This document shows positions 1-8,755 of a stretch of DNA of 64,000 nucleotides, one piece after another. Numbering within the stretch: position 1 is the first letter of the stretch; each line of letters begins with the position of its first letter. The stretch comes from CAUZIZ01 sp965219855. Its GTDB lineage: Bacteria > Acidobacteriota > UBA6911 > RPQK01 > JAJDTT01. Both the position numbers and the translations under genes were made by a program. The stretch covers positions 1,178,001 to 1,242,000 of the forward strand of contig CBDCOR010000012.1 in the NCBI GenBank assembly GCA_965219855.1, in the 5' to 3' direction. The notes beneath the pieces were generated by a model that did no database searches, was not told where the DNA came from, and worked only from the letters and a program-made list of their open reading frames with translations.

Positions 1-2
1 TG

Positions 3-53
3 GGTGCTGATAGGCTGTCCATCGAGAGTCTCACCCCTTCTTCAGTACCATGA
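3..53 (+). CDS. C-terminal tail of an upstream gene, possibly LptA/LptC (partial)
   Basis: An open frame runs from the window edge and encodes about 16 residues ending in SLTPSSVP before TGA at 51-53. The TGA overlaps the lptB ATG in an ATGA arrangement, the usual signature of translational coupling. In many diderms the gene directly upstream of lptB is lptA, so an LPS-export periplasmic protein is the natural guess. Too little sequence is present to identify the protein itself; the call rests on position only. Confidence 0.45.
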   Translation, partial: GADRLSIESLTPSSVP

Positions 54-793
54 CACAGTCTGAATCCACCTTTTCCCTGGGCACTCGAAATCTGAACAAG
101 TCCTACCGCGGTCGGAGGGTTGTCGACGACCTCAGCCTGAGTATCGCTTCCGGAGAGGTTGTGGGGCTGCTAGGGCCCAACGGTGCGGGAAAGACGACTA
201 CTTTCTACATGATCGTGGGCCTGACGGCTCCCGACAGCGGCGAAGTCCATCTCAACGGCCAGGACATAACCCACCTACCGATGTACATTCGTGCCAGAAA
301 AGGAATCAGCTATCTATCACAAGAGCCCTCAGTTTTTCGAAAGCTTTCGGTTGAAGATAACCTCTACGCCATCGCCGAGACCCTGGATCTCGCACCGGGG
401 ATGGCGGATCAGACGGTCAGCGAGCTGCTGGAGGAGTTCGGGATTGCTTCCTTGAGAAGGAGTCCGGCCTACACCTTGTCGGGAGGCGAGCGCAGGAGGC
501 TCGAGATTGCGCGAGCTCTTGTCATAAGACCCGCCTTCATTCTTTTGGACGAACCCTTCGCGGGAATCGACCCTCTCGCGGTACTCGATATCCAGCGGAT
601 CGTGGGCGATCTGAGGTCAAGGAATATCGGCATCCTGATCACCGATCACAACGTTCGTGAGACCTTGAAGATCACTGACCGGGCCTACATCATCAAGGAG
701 GGAGAGGTATTCCGGGCTGGGACACCCGACCTCCTGCTAGCCGATGCGGAAGTCCGCAAGGTTTACCTGGGTGAGGATTTCCGACTATACTAG
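50..793 (+). CDS. lptB: LPS export ABC transporter ATP-binding protein LptB
   Basis: This is the cytoplasmic ATPase that powers LptBFGC extraction of lipopolysaccharide from the inner membrane. The 247-residue product shows a Walker A (GPNGAGKT, 42-49), Q-loop Q91, signature LSGGE (143-147), Walker B ending in DE (163-168) and H-loop H200. The segments SYLSQEPSVFRKLSVEDN and DEPFAGIDPLAVLDIQ are typical of LptB rather than amino-acid importers. The ATG overlaps the stop of the preceding frame, and rpoN follows 30 bases downstream, the common lptB-rpoN order of Gram-negative bacteria. The length is normal for the family. Confidence 0.95.
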   Translation: MTQSESTFSLGTRNLNKSYRGRRVVDDLSLSIASGEVVGLLGPNGAGKTTTFYMIVGLTAPDSGEVHLNGQDITHLPMYIRARKGISYLSQEPSVFRKLSVEDNLYAIAETLDLAPGMADQTVSELLEEFGIASLRRSPAYTLSGGERRRLEIARALVIRPAFILLDEPFAGIDPLAVLDIQRIVGDLRSRNIGILITDHNVRETLKITDRAYIIKEGEVFRAGTPDLLLADAEVRKVYLGEDFRLY

Positions 794-823
794 GGCCAGC
801 TCTCGAGCCTTTCGAGACCTACC

Positions 824-2266
824 ATGAACAGACGCGGTGGCCTCCGTCCCATGCTGAATGTGAACCTCAGCCAGCGTCTATCCATGACGCCGTCCCTGCT
901 ACAAAAGATCGAGCTCTTGACGCTGAATCAATTGGAGCTCTCCGATCTTCTCCAGCGGGAGCTCGAGGAGAACCCCCTGTTGGAGGAGGAAGCAGTCTCG
1001 GAAAATGCGGAGGGCGACGCGGAAGTCAAAACTCAGGAGGCAGAGGGGGACGAAAAAGATCGGTTCAAGGATCTGGACCTGGAGGACTACGAGAATTTCT
1101 TCGGAGAGTATCTTGGCGCCAATGGCCAGCCAAAGCGTGAGTTCGAGGCTCCGGACGATCGGCCCACCTTCGACCAGTTCCTTGCTTCACCTACCTCGCT
1201 GGCTGACTATCTGAACTGGCAACTGAATCTTTCGGGAAGCGATCCGGAGGTTCAAGAGATCGCCTATTTCATTATTGGCAATTTGGACGAGGACGGCTAT
1301 CTCACAGTCAGTCTGGAAGAAATCGCCGATGCCTTGCAGACGCCCTTTTCAACCGTCGAGGAGGCGGTACGGGTGGTCCAGGAGCTAGATCCCGTCGGCG
1401 TCGGCAGTCAGGATTTGCAGGAGTGTCTCTTACTTCAAGTCCAAGCTCTGGACTCGGAAAGCCCGATGGTCGAGGCACTCATCCGCGACCATCTTCAGTT
1501 GATCCAAGCCAAGAAGTACAAGGAAGTTATCAAGCTGCTGCAGTGTGAATCTGAGGAGTTCTCCGAAGCGCTGAGTGTGATTAGAACGCTTTCCCCCCGA
1601 CCAGGACAGAAATACAGTTCGCGTGAGCCAGTCTATGTCCGGCCCGATGTGCACTTCTACAAGGTGGGTCAGGAGTTTCAGTTTGCTCTGAACGACGATG
1701 GTCAGCCTCGGCTGAGGCTCAATCGCTCCTATCGAAATCTGCTGCAAGAGAATACCGTCACGAAGGAAACCAAGAGCTTCATCCGCGAACGCTTCCGGTC
1801 GGCGATCGAGCTTTTGCGGAGTGTGGATCAGCGGCAGAGGACCATCTATCGAGTATGTGCCGTGATCGTTGAACACCAGAGAACGTTCTTGGACCAGGGG
1901 GCGATCTATTTGAATCCCTTGTTGATTAAAGACGTCGCAGATGAGTTGGGTGTTCATCCCTCCACAATCAGCCGTGTGGTAGCGAACAAGTATGCCTACA
2001 CTCCGCAAGGCGTGATCGAGCTGCGGAAGTTCTTCTCGGTAGGTGTCGAGAGCGCCGATGGGCAAAACGTGTCAAGCGTGCATGTCAAGGAGAGGATCAA
2101 ACGGATTATCGAGCAGGAGAATCAAGAGAAACCTTTCTCCGATCAAAGGATATCCAAGATGCTGAATACGGAGGGTATCCAGATCACCCGCCGCACCGTT
2201 GCCAAATACCGGGATCAAATGAAGGTCCCAGGCTCCAGAGAACGAAAGGCTTCAAACCAGTTCTAG
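824..2266 (+). CDS. rpoN: RNA polymerase sigma-54 factor RpoN
   Basis: Sigma-54 directs RNA polymerase to -24/-12 promoters that need AAA+ enhancer-binding activators. The 480-residue protein has the Gln/Leu-rich region I at the N terminus (LSQRLSMTPSLLQKIELL and ELEENPLLEEE), an acidic region II, a core-binding domain, a helix-turn-helix (DELGVHPSTISRVVANKY) and a C-terminal RpoN box (TRRTVAKYRD). It sits between lptB and hprK, as in many diderms, but there is no hpf/raiA gene between rpoN and hprK. No sigma-54 activator is seen nearby, so the regulon cannot be inferred from this window. Confidence 0.96.
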   Translation: MNRRGGLRPMLNVNLSQRLSMTPSLLQKIELLTLNQLELSDLLQRELEENPLLEEEAVSENAEGDAEVKTQEAEGDEKDRFKDLDLEDYENFFGEYLGANGQPKREFEAPDDRPTFDQFLASPTSLADYLNWQLNLSGSDPEVQEIAYFIIGNLDEDGYLTVSLEEIADALQTPFSTVEEAVRVVQELDPVGVGSQDLQECLLLQVQALDSESPMVEALIRDHLQLIQAKKYKEVIKLLQCESEEFSEALSVIRTLSPRPGQKYSSREPVYVRPDVHFYKVGQEFQFALNDDGQPRLRLNRSYRNLLQENTVTKETKSFIRERFRSAIELLRSVDQRQRTIYRVCAVIVEHQRTFLDQGAIYLNPLLIKDVADELGVHPSTISRVVANKYAYTPQGVIELRKFFSVGVESADGQNVSSVHVKERIKRIIEQENQEKPFSDQRISKMLNTEGIQITRRTVAKYRDQMKVPGSRERKASNQF

Positions 2267-2326
2267 TGGGTACTAGCCTTTTGAGAGGCGGTTCTGAGTC
2301 TGGAGCCGTCTTCTTCGACTCACCCG

Positions 2327-3310
2327 ATGGCTTCAAATTCGAGTGACAGCACTCCCAGTCTGACTGTTAAGGATTTTCACGCGTCGTTCGGAACCAGGCC
2401 GAGTCTTCGACTGCTCGCCGGTGGGGACGGGCTCGAGAACCGAATTACTTCGCCTCGGATCCAGAAGCTAGGATTGGCCTTCGCCGGTTATGCAGGGTAC
2501 CTCCAGGAGGGAAGACTGCAGCTGATCGGGCGTACCGAAATCAAGTACCTGGAGGGTCTGGGCAGCGCTCGGCAACTGGAGGCAATCAAGAGCATCGGTT
2601 CCCACAAGCTCTGCTGTATCATCATCACTTCGGGGCTCGCCCCACCGAGCGCCCTTCTGGAGCGGGCCGAATCCAGCAAAGTGCCAGTCCTACAGACCGA
2701 TGCGTTGAGTTCCACCATCATTGCCAAGGTCACCAGCCATCTCCAGGAACTGCTGGCACCCACCAGTACCGTCCACGGAGTGATGATGGAACTCTTCGGT
2801 GTTGGTGTGCTGTTGCTCGGTGAATCCGGGATTGGCAAGAGCGAATGTGCCCTGGACCTGATCCTTCGTGGGCATCGTCTGATCAGCGATGATCTGGTGA
2901 TCCTCAAGAAGTACAGCCCCGATTCCCTGGTGGGTTCCGGCCCCAGAGACGCACAGCCCCACATGGAGCTTAGAGGTTTGGGTATCATCAACCTCACACA
3001 GCTCTTTGGAGTGTCCGTCCTCAGTCCAGAGAAGGCCATCGATCTGGTGATCCAGCTCAAGCGCTGGAGAAAAGAAGAAGAGTACGATCGACTGGGGCTT
3101 GAAGAAAAGCGCTATCGCTCACTTGACGTCGATCTTCCCTTGATTACGATGCCGGTTGCTCCGGGTCGAAATCTGGCGACCCTGGTTGAAGTCGCGGTTA
3201 GAATCCAGATGTTGAAGAAAAGGGGATACAACCCCGCGCGGGAAGCGATCGAGAGTCTAGAAGGCCGGTTGACAGAGGGATTCGTTGCCCAGGGAGACAC
3301 TACGACATGA
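2327..3310 (+). CDS. hprK: HPr kinase/phosphorylase
   Basis: This bifunctional enzyme phosphorylates and dephosphorylates a regulatory serine on HPr, linking carbon and energy state to regulation. The 327-residue product has the N-terminal HprK domain, then a P-loop GESGIGKS (165-172) preceded by the conserved His150, and the family signature MELRGLGIIN (213-222). Walker-type acidic residues (SDDL, 187-190) are present. It overlaps the next gene by 4 bases (ATGA), and HPr lies one gene further on with a matching target serine. Length and motifs are standard. Confidence 0.95.
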   Translation: MASNSSDSTPSLTVKDFHASFGTRPSLRLLAGGDGLENRITSPRIQKLGLAFAGYAGYLQEGRLQLIGRTEIKYLEGLGSARQLEAIKSIGSHKLCCIIITSGLAPPSALLERAESSKVPVLQTDALSSTIIAKVTSHLQELLAPTSTVHGVMMELFGVGVLLLGESGIGKSECALDLILRGHRLISDDLVILKKYSPDSLVGSGPRDAQPHMELRGLGIINLTQLFGVSVLSPEKAIDLVIQLKRWRKEEEYDRLGLEEKRYRSLDVDLPLITMPVAPGRNLATLVEVAVRIQMLKKRGYNPAREAIESLEGRLTEGFVAQGDTTT

Positions 3311-3723
3311 GCCAGCATCCTTTGATCGGAGGTCTGATTGTGACCCACGGCCAACTGGGACATGAGCTGGTCGCGGCTGCCGAGATGATTGTAGGAGAGA
3401 TCTCTCATATCGCCTCGGTGTCAATAGGCTGGCATGACGATGTCAACCAGTCGCGGAAGGATATAGAAGAGGCTGTTCGGACGGTCGATATGGGACAGGG
3501 AGTCATTATTCTTACGGATATGTTTGGAGGAACTCCTTCCAACGTAACCCTCTCTCTGTTGAAAAAGGGCGAAGTGGAGATCGTCACTGGCGTCAATTTG
3601 CCCATGATCGTTCGTCTGGCAACTCAGACAGAGCAGGATTCGCTCTCGGAATTGGCGACGAAGGTCAAGGATCAAGGGCAAAGCCATATCTCGATGGCAA
3701 GTGAGTTTCTTGAGCGTGATTAG
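3307..3723 (+). CDS. PTS mannose/fructose-family EIIA protein
   Basis: The 138-residue protein matches stand-alone EIIA domains of the mannose PTS family. The segment LIVTHGQLGHEL carries the probable phospho-accepting His14, and DMFGGTPSNVTL is the typical second motif. Such EIIA proteins accept phosphate from HPr-His and normally pass it to an EIIB. No EIIB, EIIC or EIID gene is present here, so a regulatory (non-transport) role is likely. It lies between hprK (4-base overlap) and HPr (2-base gap), which implies one transcript. Confidence 0.9.
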   Translation: MSQHPLIGGLIVTHGQLGHELVAAAEMIVGEISHIASVSIGWHDDVNQSRKDIEEAVRTVDMGQGVIILTDMFGGTPSNVTLSLLKKGEVEIVTGVNLPMIVRLATQTEQDSLSELATKVKDQGQSHISMASEFLERD

Positions 3724-3725
3724 GC

Positions 3726-3995
3726 GTGATTCAACAAGTCGTCCGGATCGAAAATGACCTGGGGCTTCACGCCCGAGCGGCGGCGAAACTGGTCCGGCTG
3801 ACTTCGCGGTTCGAAGCCGACATCAAGCTCTCCACCAGCAACCCGCCGCGGACGGTAGACGGCAAGAGCATCTTGGGGATCCTACTGCTGGCCGCTTCTC
3901 AGGGGACCGAGGTGGAAATCACAGTAGATGGGAAAGATGAGCAAGAGGCGATGAAAGCAATCGTAGATCTCGTCGAAGGCAGGTTTGGGGAGTAG
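3726..3995 (+). CDS. ptsH: Phosphocarrier protein HPr
   Basis: This small phosphocarrier accepts phosphate from EI and gives it to EIIA. The 89 residues include the active-site motif NDLGLHARAA with His15, and GKSILGILLLAA with Ser48, which corresponds to the regulatory serine phosphorylated by HprK in Firmicutes-type HPr. Having both sites fits the adjacent hprK. The start is GTG at 3726, two bases after the EIIA stop. EI follows after a 3-base gap. Confidence 0.93.
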   Translation: MIQQVVRIENDLGLHARAAAKLVRLTSRFEADIKLSTSNPPRTVDGKSILGILLLAASQGTEVEITVDGKDEQEAMKAIVDLVEGRFGE

Positions 3996-3998
3996 CAA

Positions 3999-5774
3999 GT
4001 GAGAGACATGCCCTCGAAGGAATTGGCGGGGATCGGTCTTTCAGCCGGTGTCGCAATCGGGACAGCCTACAGGGTGGAGCAGAAGGGTCCTGCCTTCTAC
4101 CGACTTCACATTCCCGCAGCGGACGTTCCAGCTGAACTCCTCCGACTGAGAAAGGCCCTGGCAAGGTCCAAGGAGCAGCTGAGCCGGATCAAGCGTCGCT
4201 TTGTAGAGCAGATCGGGCAGGAGCACGCCAATGTCATCGATGCTCATCTTCTGATTCTGGAAGACCGTCAGTTCGTCGACCGGGTGGAAGAGAAAATTGG
4301 CAGTCACCAGGAGAGCCCGGAGAGAGCGGTGCGTGAGGTGGCCGAGGATTGGCTCGCCGTTTATCGCTCCCTCCACGACCCCTTCTTTCGTGAACGCGGT
4401 TCCGACCTGGATGAGGTAGCCGACCGCGTCATAGCCAACCTGACAGAGCTGGATGAGAGACGGGAAGAAGACCTGCCTGAAGATCTAATCCTGGTAGCGA
4501 CCGAGATCAGTTTATCCAATCTTTCCGACTATCCCCTTGGCAAAGTCAAAGGGCTGTTGTCTACCAGGGGTGGGCGCACTTCCCATGTCACCATTATTTC
4601 CCGCTTCTATCAGATACCGGTGGTTTCCGGGATCGAAGGGTTGGAGCAGGTGATTAGAACGGGTGATTCGGTGATCCTGGATGGAACCGAAGGTGTAGCC
4701 TATATCCATCCCTCGTCGAGTCAGAAGCGTGACTTCGAAGTTCGTCGAGAGACAGAGCGCAGACAGACCCTTGTTTTGAAGGGTGATACTTCCCCCTGCG
4801 TGACTTCCGACGGTCGCGGCGTCTCGGTCTATGCCAACACCGAGATGGATAGCGAAGTTCCCACTGCACTGCGCCTGGGTGCCGAGGGGATTGGGTTGTT
4901 TCGTTCGGAGTTTATCCATTTGATGAGTAAGGAACGTGCCGCCGATGAAGAAGAGCAGTTTCTGATTTACAAGAACCTTGCAGAAACTACCGGAGATCGG
5001 CCAGCCTTGGTCCGAACCCTCGACATGGGCAGGGAGCGTCATCGCTCGGGTTCACCGATCACAGGGGACGACTTCCTAGGTCTGCGTGGTATCCGCCTCA
5101 GTCTCAAGCGTCCCGACATTTTCAAGGTCCAGGTGCGTGCCATTCTCAGAGCTCGCGCCCACGGCAACTTGAAGATCCTTCTCCCCATGGTTTCGAGTGT
5201 CGACGAGCTCGTCGAGGGCAAGGAGCTGATCCGCGAGGTGGAGGCTGAGCTAGCCGTCGGAGTTTCGAATCCTGAAGAGCCTGTCGAGGTGGGGATCATG
5301 ATCGAAGTTCCCTCGGCCCTCCTGACACTCGAAGATCTCTGTGTCCACGCCGACCTGCTCGCCGTAGGAACCAACGATCTTATTCAATACACACTGGCGG
5401 CTGACCGATCCAGCGAAGAAATGTCCTATCTGTTCAATCCCCTGCACCCGGCTATTCTCAAGAGCCTGGAGCATATCGCCCGAGTGGCCGGGGCCAACCG
5501 ACGGATGACTCTCGTCTGCGGTGAAATCGCCGCCCACCCGCTCTATGCCTACCTGCTGATCGGGATGGGCTTCCAACATCTATCCATGAATCCTTTCTCG
5601 ATTCCCGTACTCAAGAAGGCTGTTCGCAACGTCAGCTACGAAGAGGCCAGCCAAACGGTGGATCAGCTGTTGAAGTTGTCGACGATCAAGGAGGTCGAGG
5701 TGTTTGTGGACAGGCAGCTGAAACATCTGCAGACGCCTGCCCAAGGTGCCAATGCAACTCTGCTCCAAGGATAG
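3999..5774 (+). CDS. ptsI: PTS enzyme I (PEP-protein phosphotransferase)
   Basis: Enzyme I takes phosphate from PEP and passes it to HPr. The 591-residue protein has the EI N-domain, the phosphohistidine domain with GGRTSHVTIIS (His196), a PEP-binding barrel with EGIGLFRSEF, MIEVPSALL and VGTNDLIQYTLAADR, and the catalytic Cys507 in VCGEIAAHP. One loop is unusual: the segment after RTLDMG reads RERHRSG, where most EI proteins have a GDK-type motif, and it is about two residues shorter than usual. The GTG at 3999 is used; an ATG at 4008 is an alternative start. This is the last gene of the rpoN-hprK-PTS run. Confidence 0.94.
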   Translation: MRDMPSKELAGIGLSAGVAIGTAYRVEQKGPAFYRLHIPAADVPAELLRLRKALARSKEQLSRIKRRFVEQIGQEHANVIDAHLLILEDRQFVDRVEEKIGSHQESPERAVREVAEDWLAVYRSLHDPFFRERGSDLDEVADRVIANLTELDERREEDLPEDLILVATEISLSNLSDYPLGKVKGLLSTRGGRTSHVTIISRFYQIPVVSGIEGLEQVIRTGDSVILDGTEGVAYIHPSSSQKRDFEVRRETERRQTLVLKGDTSPCVTSDGRGVSVYANTEMDSEVPTALRLGAEGIGLFRSEFIHLMSKERAADEEEQFLIYKNLAETTGDRPALVRTLDMGRERHRSGSPITGDDFLGLRGIRLSLKRPDIFKVQVRAILRARAHGNLKILLPMVSSVDELVEGKELIREVEAELAVGVSNPEEPVEVGIMIEVPSALLTLEDLCVHADLLAVGTNDLIQYTLAADRSSEEMSYLFNPLHPAILKSLEHIARVAGANRRMTLVCGEIAAHPLYAYLLIGMGFQHLSMNPFSIPVLKKAVRNVSYEEASQTVDQLLKLSTIKEVEVFVDRQLKHLQTPAQGANATLLQG

Positions 5775-6660
5775 AGCCGGACAGCAGCACAATCGCCCCT
5801 ACCCCCGACGAAAGTTTCTTCTTGAATGATCCGGCGTCCGCAGCCGGGGGTGGGGCTAAGCTGAAACTTCATTGGCGAGTTTCCGAACTTCGGCGTTCGT
5901 ATTGTTCGGTGTTTTGCGGTTTGAGATCTGGGCTTTTCTACTTCCCAAGAAGGCAACCGCTAGAGGCTAAACCGCTGATGTTTAGCGATTCGAGATTAAG
6001 GCTTTCTGTCTACTCAGGAGAAAGAAACCGTTGAAAATACTAAACCGCAAAATATCGAACAGGCGAATTTCGAAGGCCGGATCAGACGACGCTGGCCTTT
6101 GTGGGTAGCCGAAGTTGCTTTGTCGAATGGGGCAGCCCGGCTGGGGCGGGACTGAGCTGAAACTTCGTTGGACGGACGTAGCTTTGGGCTCCAGGCCGAA
6201 GTCTTATTTCTTCGAGCCTTTGGCTCGACCGACGGCGGCCTGGAGGCCACCCCTACGCCGGGACTCGAAGTTTCATTCTCGAATGGGCCCAGGATGCCTG
6301 GGGGTGGGACTGATCTGAGACTTGATAATAGGTGTTTCATTCACTTCGGAGTTCGATCCCTCGACGTTCACTGCTGAGGTGTTCTACCTTCGACATTCAG
6401 CCGGATTCCTTGTGGCGTTGGCCACTGTCGAATCACAAACCGCAGAATATCGAACAGGCGAAGGCCGAAGGAGAGTCTCTGGGGCACTCTGTTCCTTGAC
6501 CTTCCCGAGCAGGTGTAGAACGATAGAAAGTGGGCATCTAGCGGCGTTGGATGAGCGTGGATTTCTGCACTCGGCCGCCGCGGGGAGCCTCAGTCGAGCT
6601 GGTCTTGACCGACTGGCACTCTCAGTCGCGTGAACTAGCGATTATCAAGCTGTTCTTCAG
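5775..6660. repeat. Gene-free stretch built of degenerate palindromic repeats
   Basis: No credible gene is seen across almost 900 bases. The stretch contains several copies of short words found elsewhere in the window: CTGAAACTTC-type starts near 5858, 6157 and 6317; a 26-base word AAACCGCARAATATCGAACA(GGCGAA) at 6042-6067 and 6437-6462 (25 of 26 identical); and an inverted version of that word near 5894-5922. Small open frames here are in repeat sequence and lack family signals. It looks like an accumulation site for small non-autonomous repeats. Confidence 0.75.
6157..6276 (+). repeat. GGACGTAGC hairpin repeat, copy 1
   Basis: This imperfect palindrome of about 120 bases begins CTGAAACTTCGTTGGACGG and ends TCGAAGTTTC. 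The inner arms GACGTAGCTTTGGGCTCCAGG and GCCTGGAGGCCACCCCTACG are near complements. Related copies are at 24643-24738 (split by the group II intron), 47033-47082 (right half) and 54230-54281 (left half). It carries no gene and is interpreted as a small mobile or structured repeat. Confidence 0.7.
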
Positions 6661-7302
6661 GTGATGAGTACTTTCAAGGATCACAGGCAAAGACATTACG
6701 ACCGCTGGGCAAGAATCCGAGATCGCATGCTCTTGCCATTCATGAAAATCCTCTCTCTCCTGAGGGTCGGACCTACGATGCTGAGCCATCTAGGGGTCCT
6801 CTTCATCGTTCTGTTTGTCTTCTTTGTCCCCAGGGATTTGATTGCTGCTGCGGCATGCTTAGCGCTGGGAACCTTCGTTGATCTCATCGATGGACCTCTA
6901 TCGAGGTACCAGAAGCTGAGCTCAAACGAAGGCAAACTGACCGACATCATTTGTGACAACCTCAGGTTTGCGCTTTTCATCGTCGGCATTGTCTACGCTC
7001 AGCTCACCAGTGGTGTGGTCGGCGTGATCTATGTCTATGTGGTGGCCCTCTCTTTTTGCCTTCGGACAGTCAACCGAGTAGCTGAGCTGGAGTCCTGGGA
7101 GGAGTTCAGACTGACGGGGGGCTTCCTCATTTTGCCAAACCTGATGATCGGACTTTCATACGCCACGTTCCTGGTGCTCGTGTTCTTCAATCGTAACCAT
7201 CTGAGCCTTGTCTCTTCGATATTCTCCGTCATCCTATTGCTTGATTGTCTTCTCTCCTACATCAAGCTGGTGAGGAGGGCAAAGAAGAAATCACTTGGGT
7301 AA
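6661..7302 (+). CDS. CDP-alcohol phosphatidyltransferase family protein
   Basis: Members of this integral-membrane family make phospholipids or related phosphodiesters from CDP-diacylglycerol or CDP-alcohols. The 213-residue protein shows the signature D-x2-D-G-x2-(A/S)-R-x8-G-x3-D-x3-D as D74, D77, G78, S81, R82, G91, D95 and D99; Ser replaces the usual Ala. About four to six hydrophobic segments follow, consistent with the fold. The start is GTG 6661 or the ATG at 6664. The gene stands alone after a repeat region, so the exact substrate cannot be deduced. Confidence 0.82.
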   Translation: MMSTFKDHRQRHYDRWARIRDRMLLPFMKILSLLRVGPTMLSHLGVLFIVLFVFFVPRDLIAAAACLALGTFVDLIDGPLSRYQKLSSNEGKLTDIICDNLRFALFIVGIVYAQLTSGVVGVIYVYVVALSFCLRTVNRVAELESWEEFRLTGGFLILPNLMIGLSYATFLVLVFFNRNHLSLVSSIFSVILLLDCLLSYIKLVRRAKKKSLG

Positions 7303-7413
7303 GTGTTCCGTTTCATAAGCCTTGAGAATACTCGGTGTGGTCAGGGGCACACCGGTGAGGTATAAGGTACCTGTTTGGTGCTTTTGAGAGCATAGGAGCC
7401 GAAGGGATCTCTG

Positions 7414-8199
7414 ATGCCGGAATACCAGAACTTGCGTTTGGAGGTTGCTGAAGGAGTCGCTCTTCTGACGATCGACCGAGCGCGGGGAATGAATGTCCTG
7501 AACCTGGAGACCCTGGGTGAGCTGAGAGAAGCCTTTGGTCAGTTGCAAGAGGATCGAGAAGTCAGGGTGGTTGTCATACAAGGGGTAGGAGACCGTGCCT
7601 TTTCGGCTGGAGCCGACATTAAAGAACTGGACCAGCTTGATGCTGCTTCGGGGACGGCCTTCTCCTCCCGGGGCCAGGCGGTCTTCGATCAAATCGAGAA
7701 CGGCTCCAAAGCAGTCATCGCGTCGATTCGAGGGTACTGTCTGGGAGGTGGCTGCGAGCTGGCTCTGGCTTGCCACTTGCGAGTGGCATCCGAGGATGCT
7801 CGCTTCGGGCTGCCCGAAGTCAAACTTGGCCTGATCCCGGGTTATGGCGGGACCCAGAGACTAGCACGCCTGGTGGGATCAGGAAGTGCCCTGGAGATGT
7901 TACTGTGTGGGGACCAGATCGATGCCGCCGAAGCTCATCGAATCGGCCTGGTCAACCACGTGGTCGCGTCCGATGGCCTCGCTCTATTTTGCCGGCGGTT
8001 GGCGGCCAGGATTGGTGTCAATGCCCCTCTGGCTATACGCTATGCTATTGAGGCCGTAAACAGAGGTCAGGAGATGCCTTTGCCGGCAGGGCTCTCTCTG
8101 GAATCGGCTTTGTTCGGAACAGCTTGTGCCAGCAAGGACATGAAAGAAGGCGTTCAGGCTTTTGTGGAGAAGAGGGTTGCCCGATTCGAAGGTCAGTGA
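7414..8199 (+). CDS. Enoyl-CoA hydratase/isomerase (crotonase) family protein
   Basis: The crotonase family hydrates 2-enoyl-CoA in beta-oxidation or carries out related CoA chemistry. The 261-residue protein has the oxyanion-hole segment RAFSAGADIKEL (61-72), GYCLGGGCELALA with Glu115, and FGLPEVKLGLIPGYGGTQRL with Glu135. Both catalytic glutamates of true hydratases are therefore in place. The ATG at 7414 is preceded by GAAGGGA. The neighbour ribH is functionally unrelated. Confidence 0.9.
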   Translation: MPEYQNLRLEVAEGVALLTIDRARGMNVLNLETLGELREAFGQLQEDREVRVVVIQGVGDRAFSAGADIKELDQLDAASGTAFSSRGQAVFDQIENGSKAVIASIRGYCLGGGCELALACHLRVASEDARFGLPEVKLGLIPGYGGTQRLARLVGSGSALEMLLCGDQIDAAEAHRIGLVNHVVASDGLALFCRRLAARIGVNAPLAIRYAIEAVNRGQEMPLPAGLSLESALFGTACASKDMKEGVQAFVEKRVARFEGQ

Positions 8200-8272
8200 T
8201 GGACGCCTGCGCCGCTGAAAGCCGGACTGTGACGATGAACGTACTCGATTGTGATCGAGGGGAGAGACAACG

Positions 8273-8740
8273 GTGGAAAGACTGACGGGTAGACTGGACG
8301 CCGACGCATCAGAGATTGGCATCGTGGTCAGCCGTTTCAATCAGATGGTAACCGACCGGCTGCTGCAGGGAGCTCTGGACGGGCTGGCTCGATCCGGGGT
8401 GAAGGAAGACCAGATAACGGTGGTCCAGGTTCCTGGAAGTTTCGAGCTTCCCTTCGCCGCTCAGCTGTTGGCTCAAACTGGAAGATACTCGGGGATCGTA
8501 TGTGTTGGTGCCCTGATCCGAGGTGAAACAGATCATTACGAGTACCTTGCCAGACACGTCACGGGGGCTATTGGGGAGGTCAGCCTGAAGTTCAATATCC
8601 CCGTGAGCTATGGTCTGATCACCGCGGAGACTGAGCAACAAGCGATCAACCGAGCCGGGTTGAAACATGGGAACAAGGGCACGGATGCTGCCTTGAGCTT
8701 GCTGGAAATGATGAGCCTGGCTACGCAGGTGAAGAAGTAA
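8273..8740 (+). CDS. ribH: 6,7-dimethyl-8-ribityllumazine synthase
   Basis: RibH condenses 5-amino-6-ribitylaminouracil with dihydroxybutanone phosphate, the penultimate step of riboflavin synthesis. The 155-residue product shows SRFNQMVTDRLLQGAL, VPGSFELPFAAQLLA and VGALIRGETDHYEYLARH, which form the active site, and a C-terminal KGTDAALSLLEM. The start is GTG at 8273. ribH is commonly followed directly by nusB; here an IS4-type element lies 15 bases after the stop and separates the pair. Confidence 0.95.
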   Translation: MERLTGRLDADASEIGIVVSRFNQMVTDRLLQGALDGLARSGVKEDQITVVQVPGSFELPFAAQLLAQTGRYSGIVCVGALIRGETDHYEYLARHVTGAIGEVSLKFNIPVSYGLITAETEQQAINRAGLKHGNKGTDAALSLLEMMSLATQVKK

Positions 8741-8755
8741 ATTCCAAGATACAAG

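Noticed and set aside
1430..2065. 211-codon reverse-strand frame inside rpoN
   Set aside because: It is a shadow of a highly conserved gene with no ribosome-binding site or family features.
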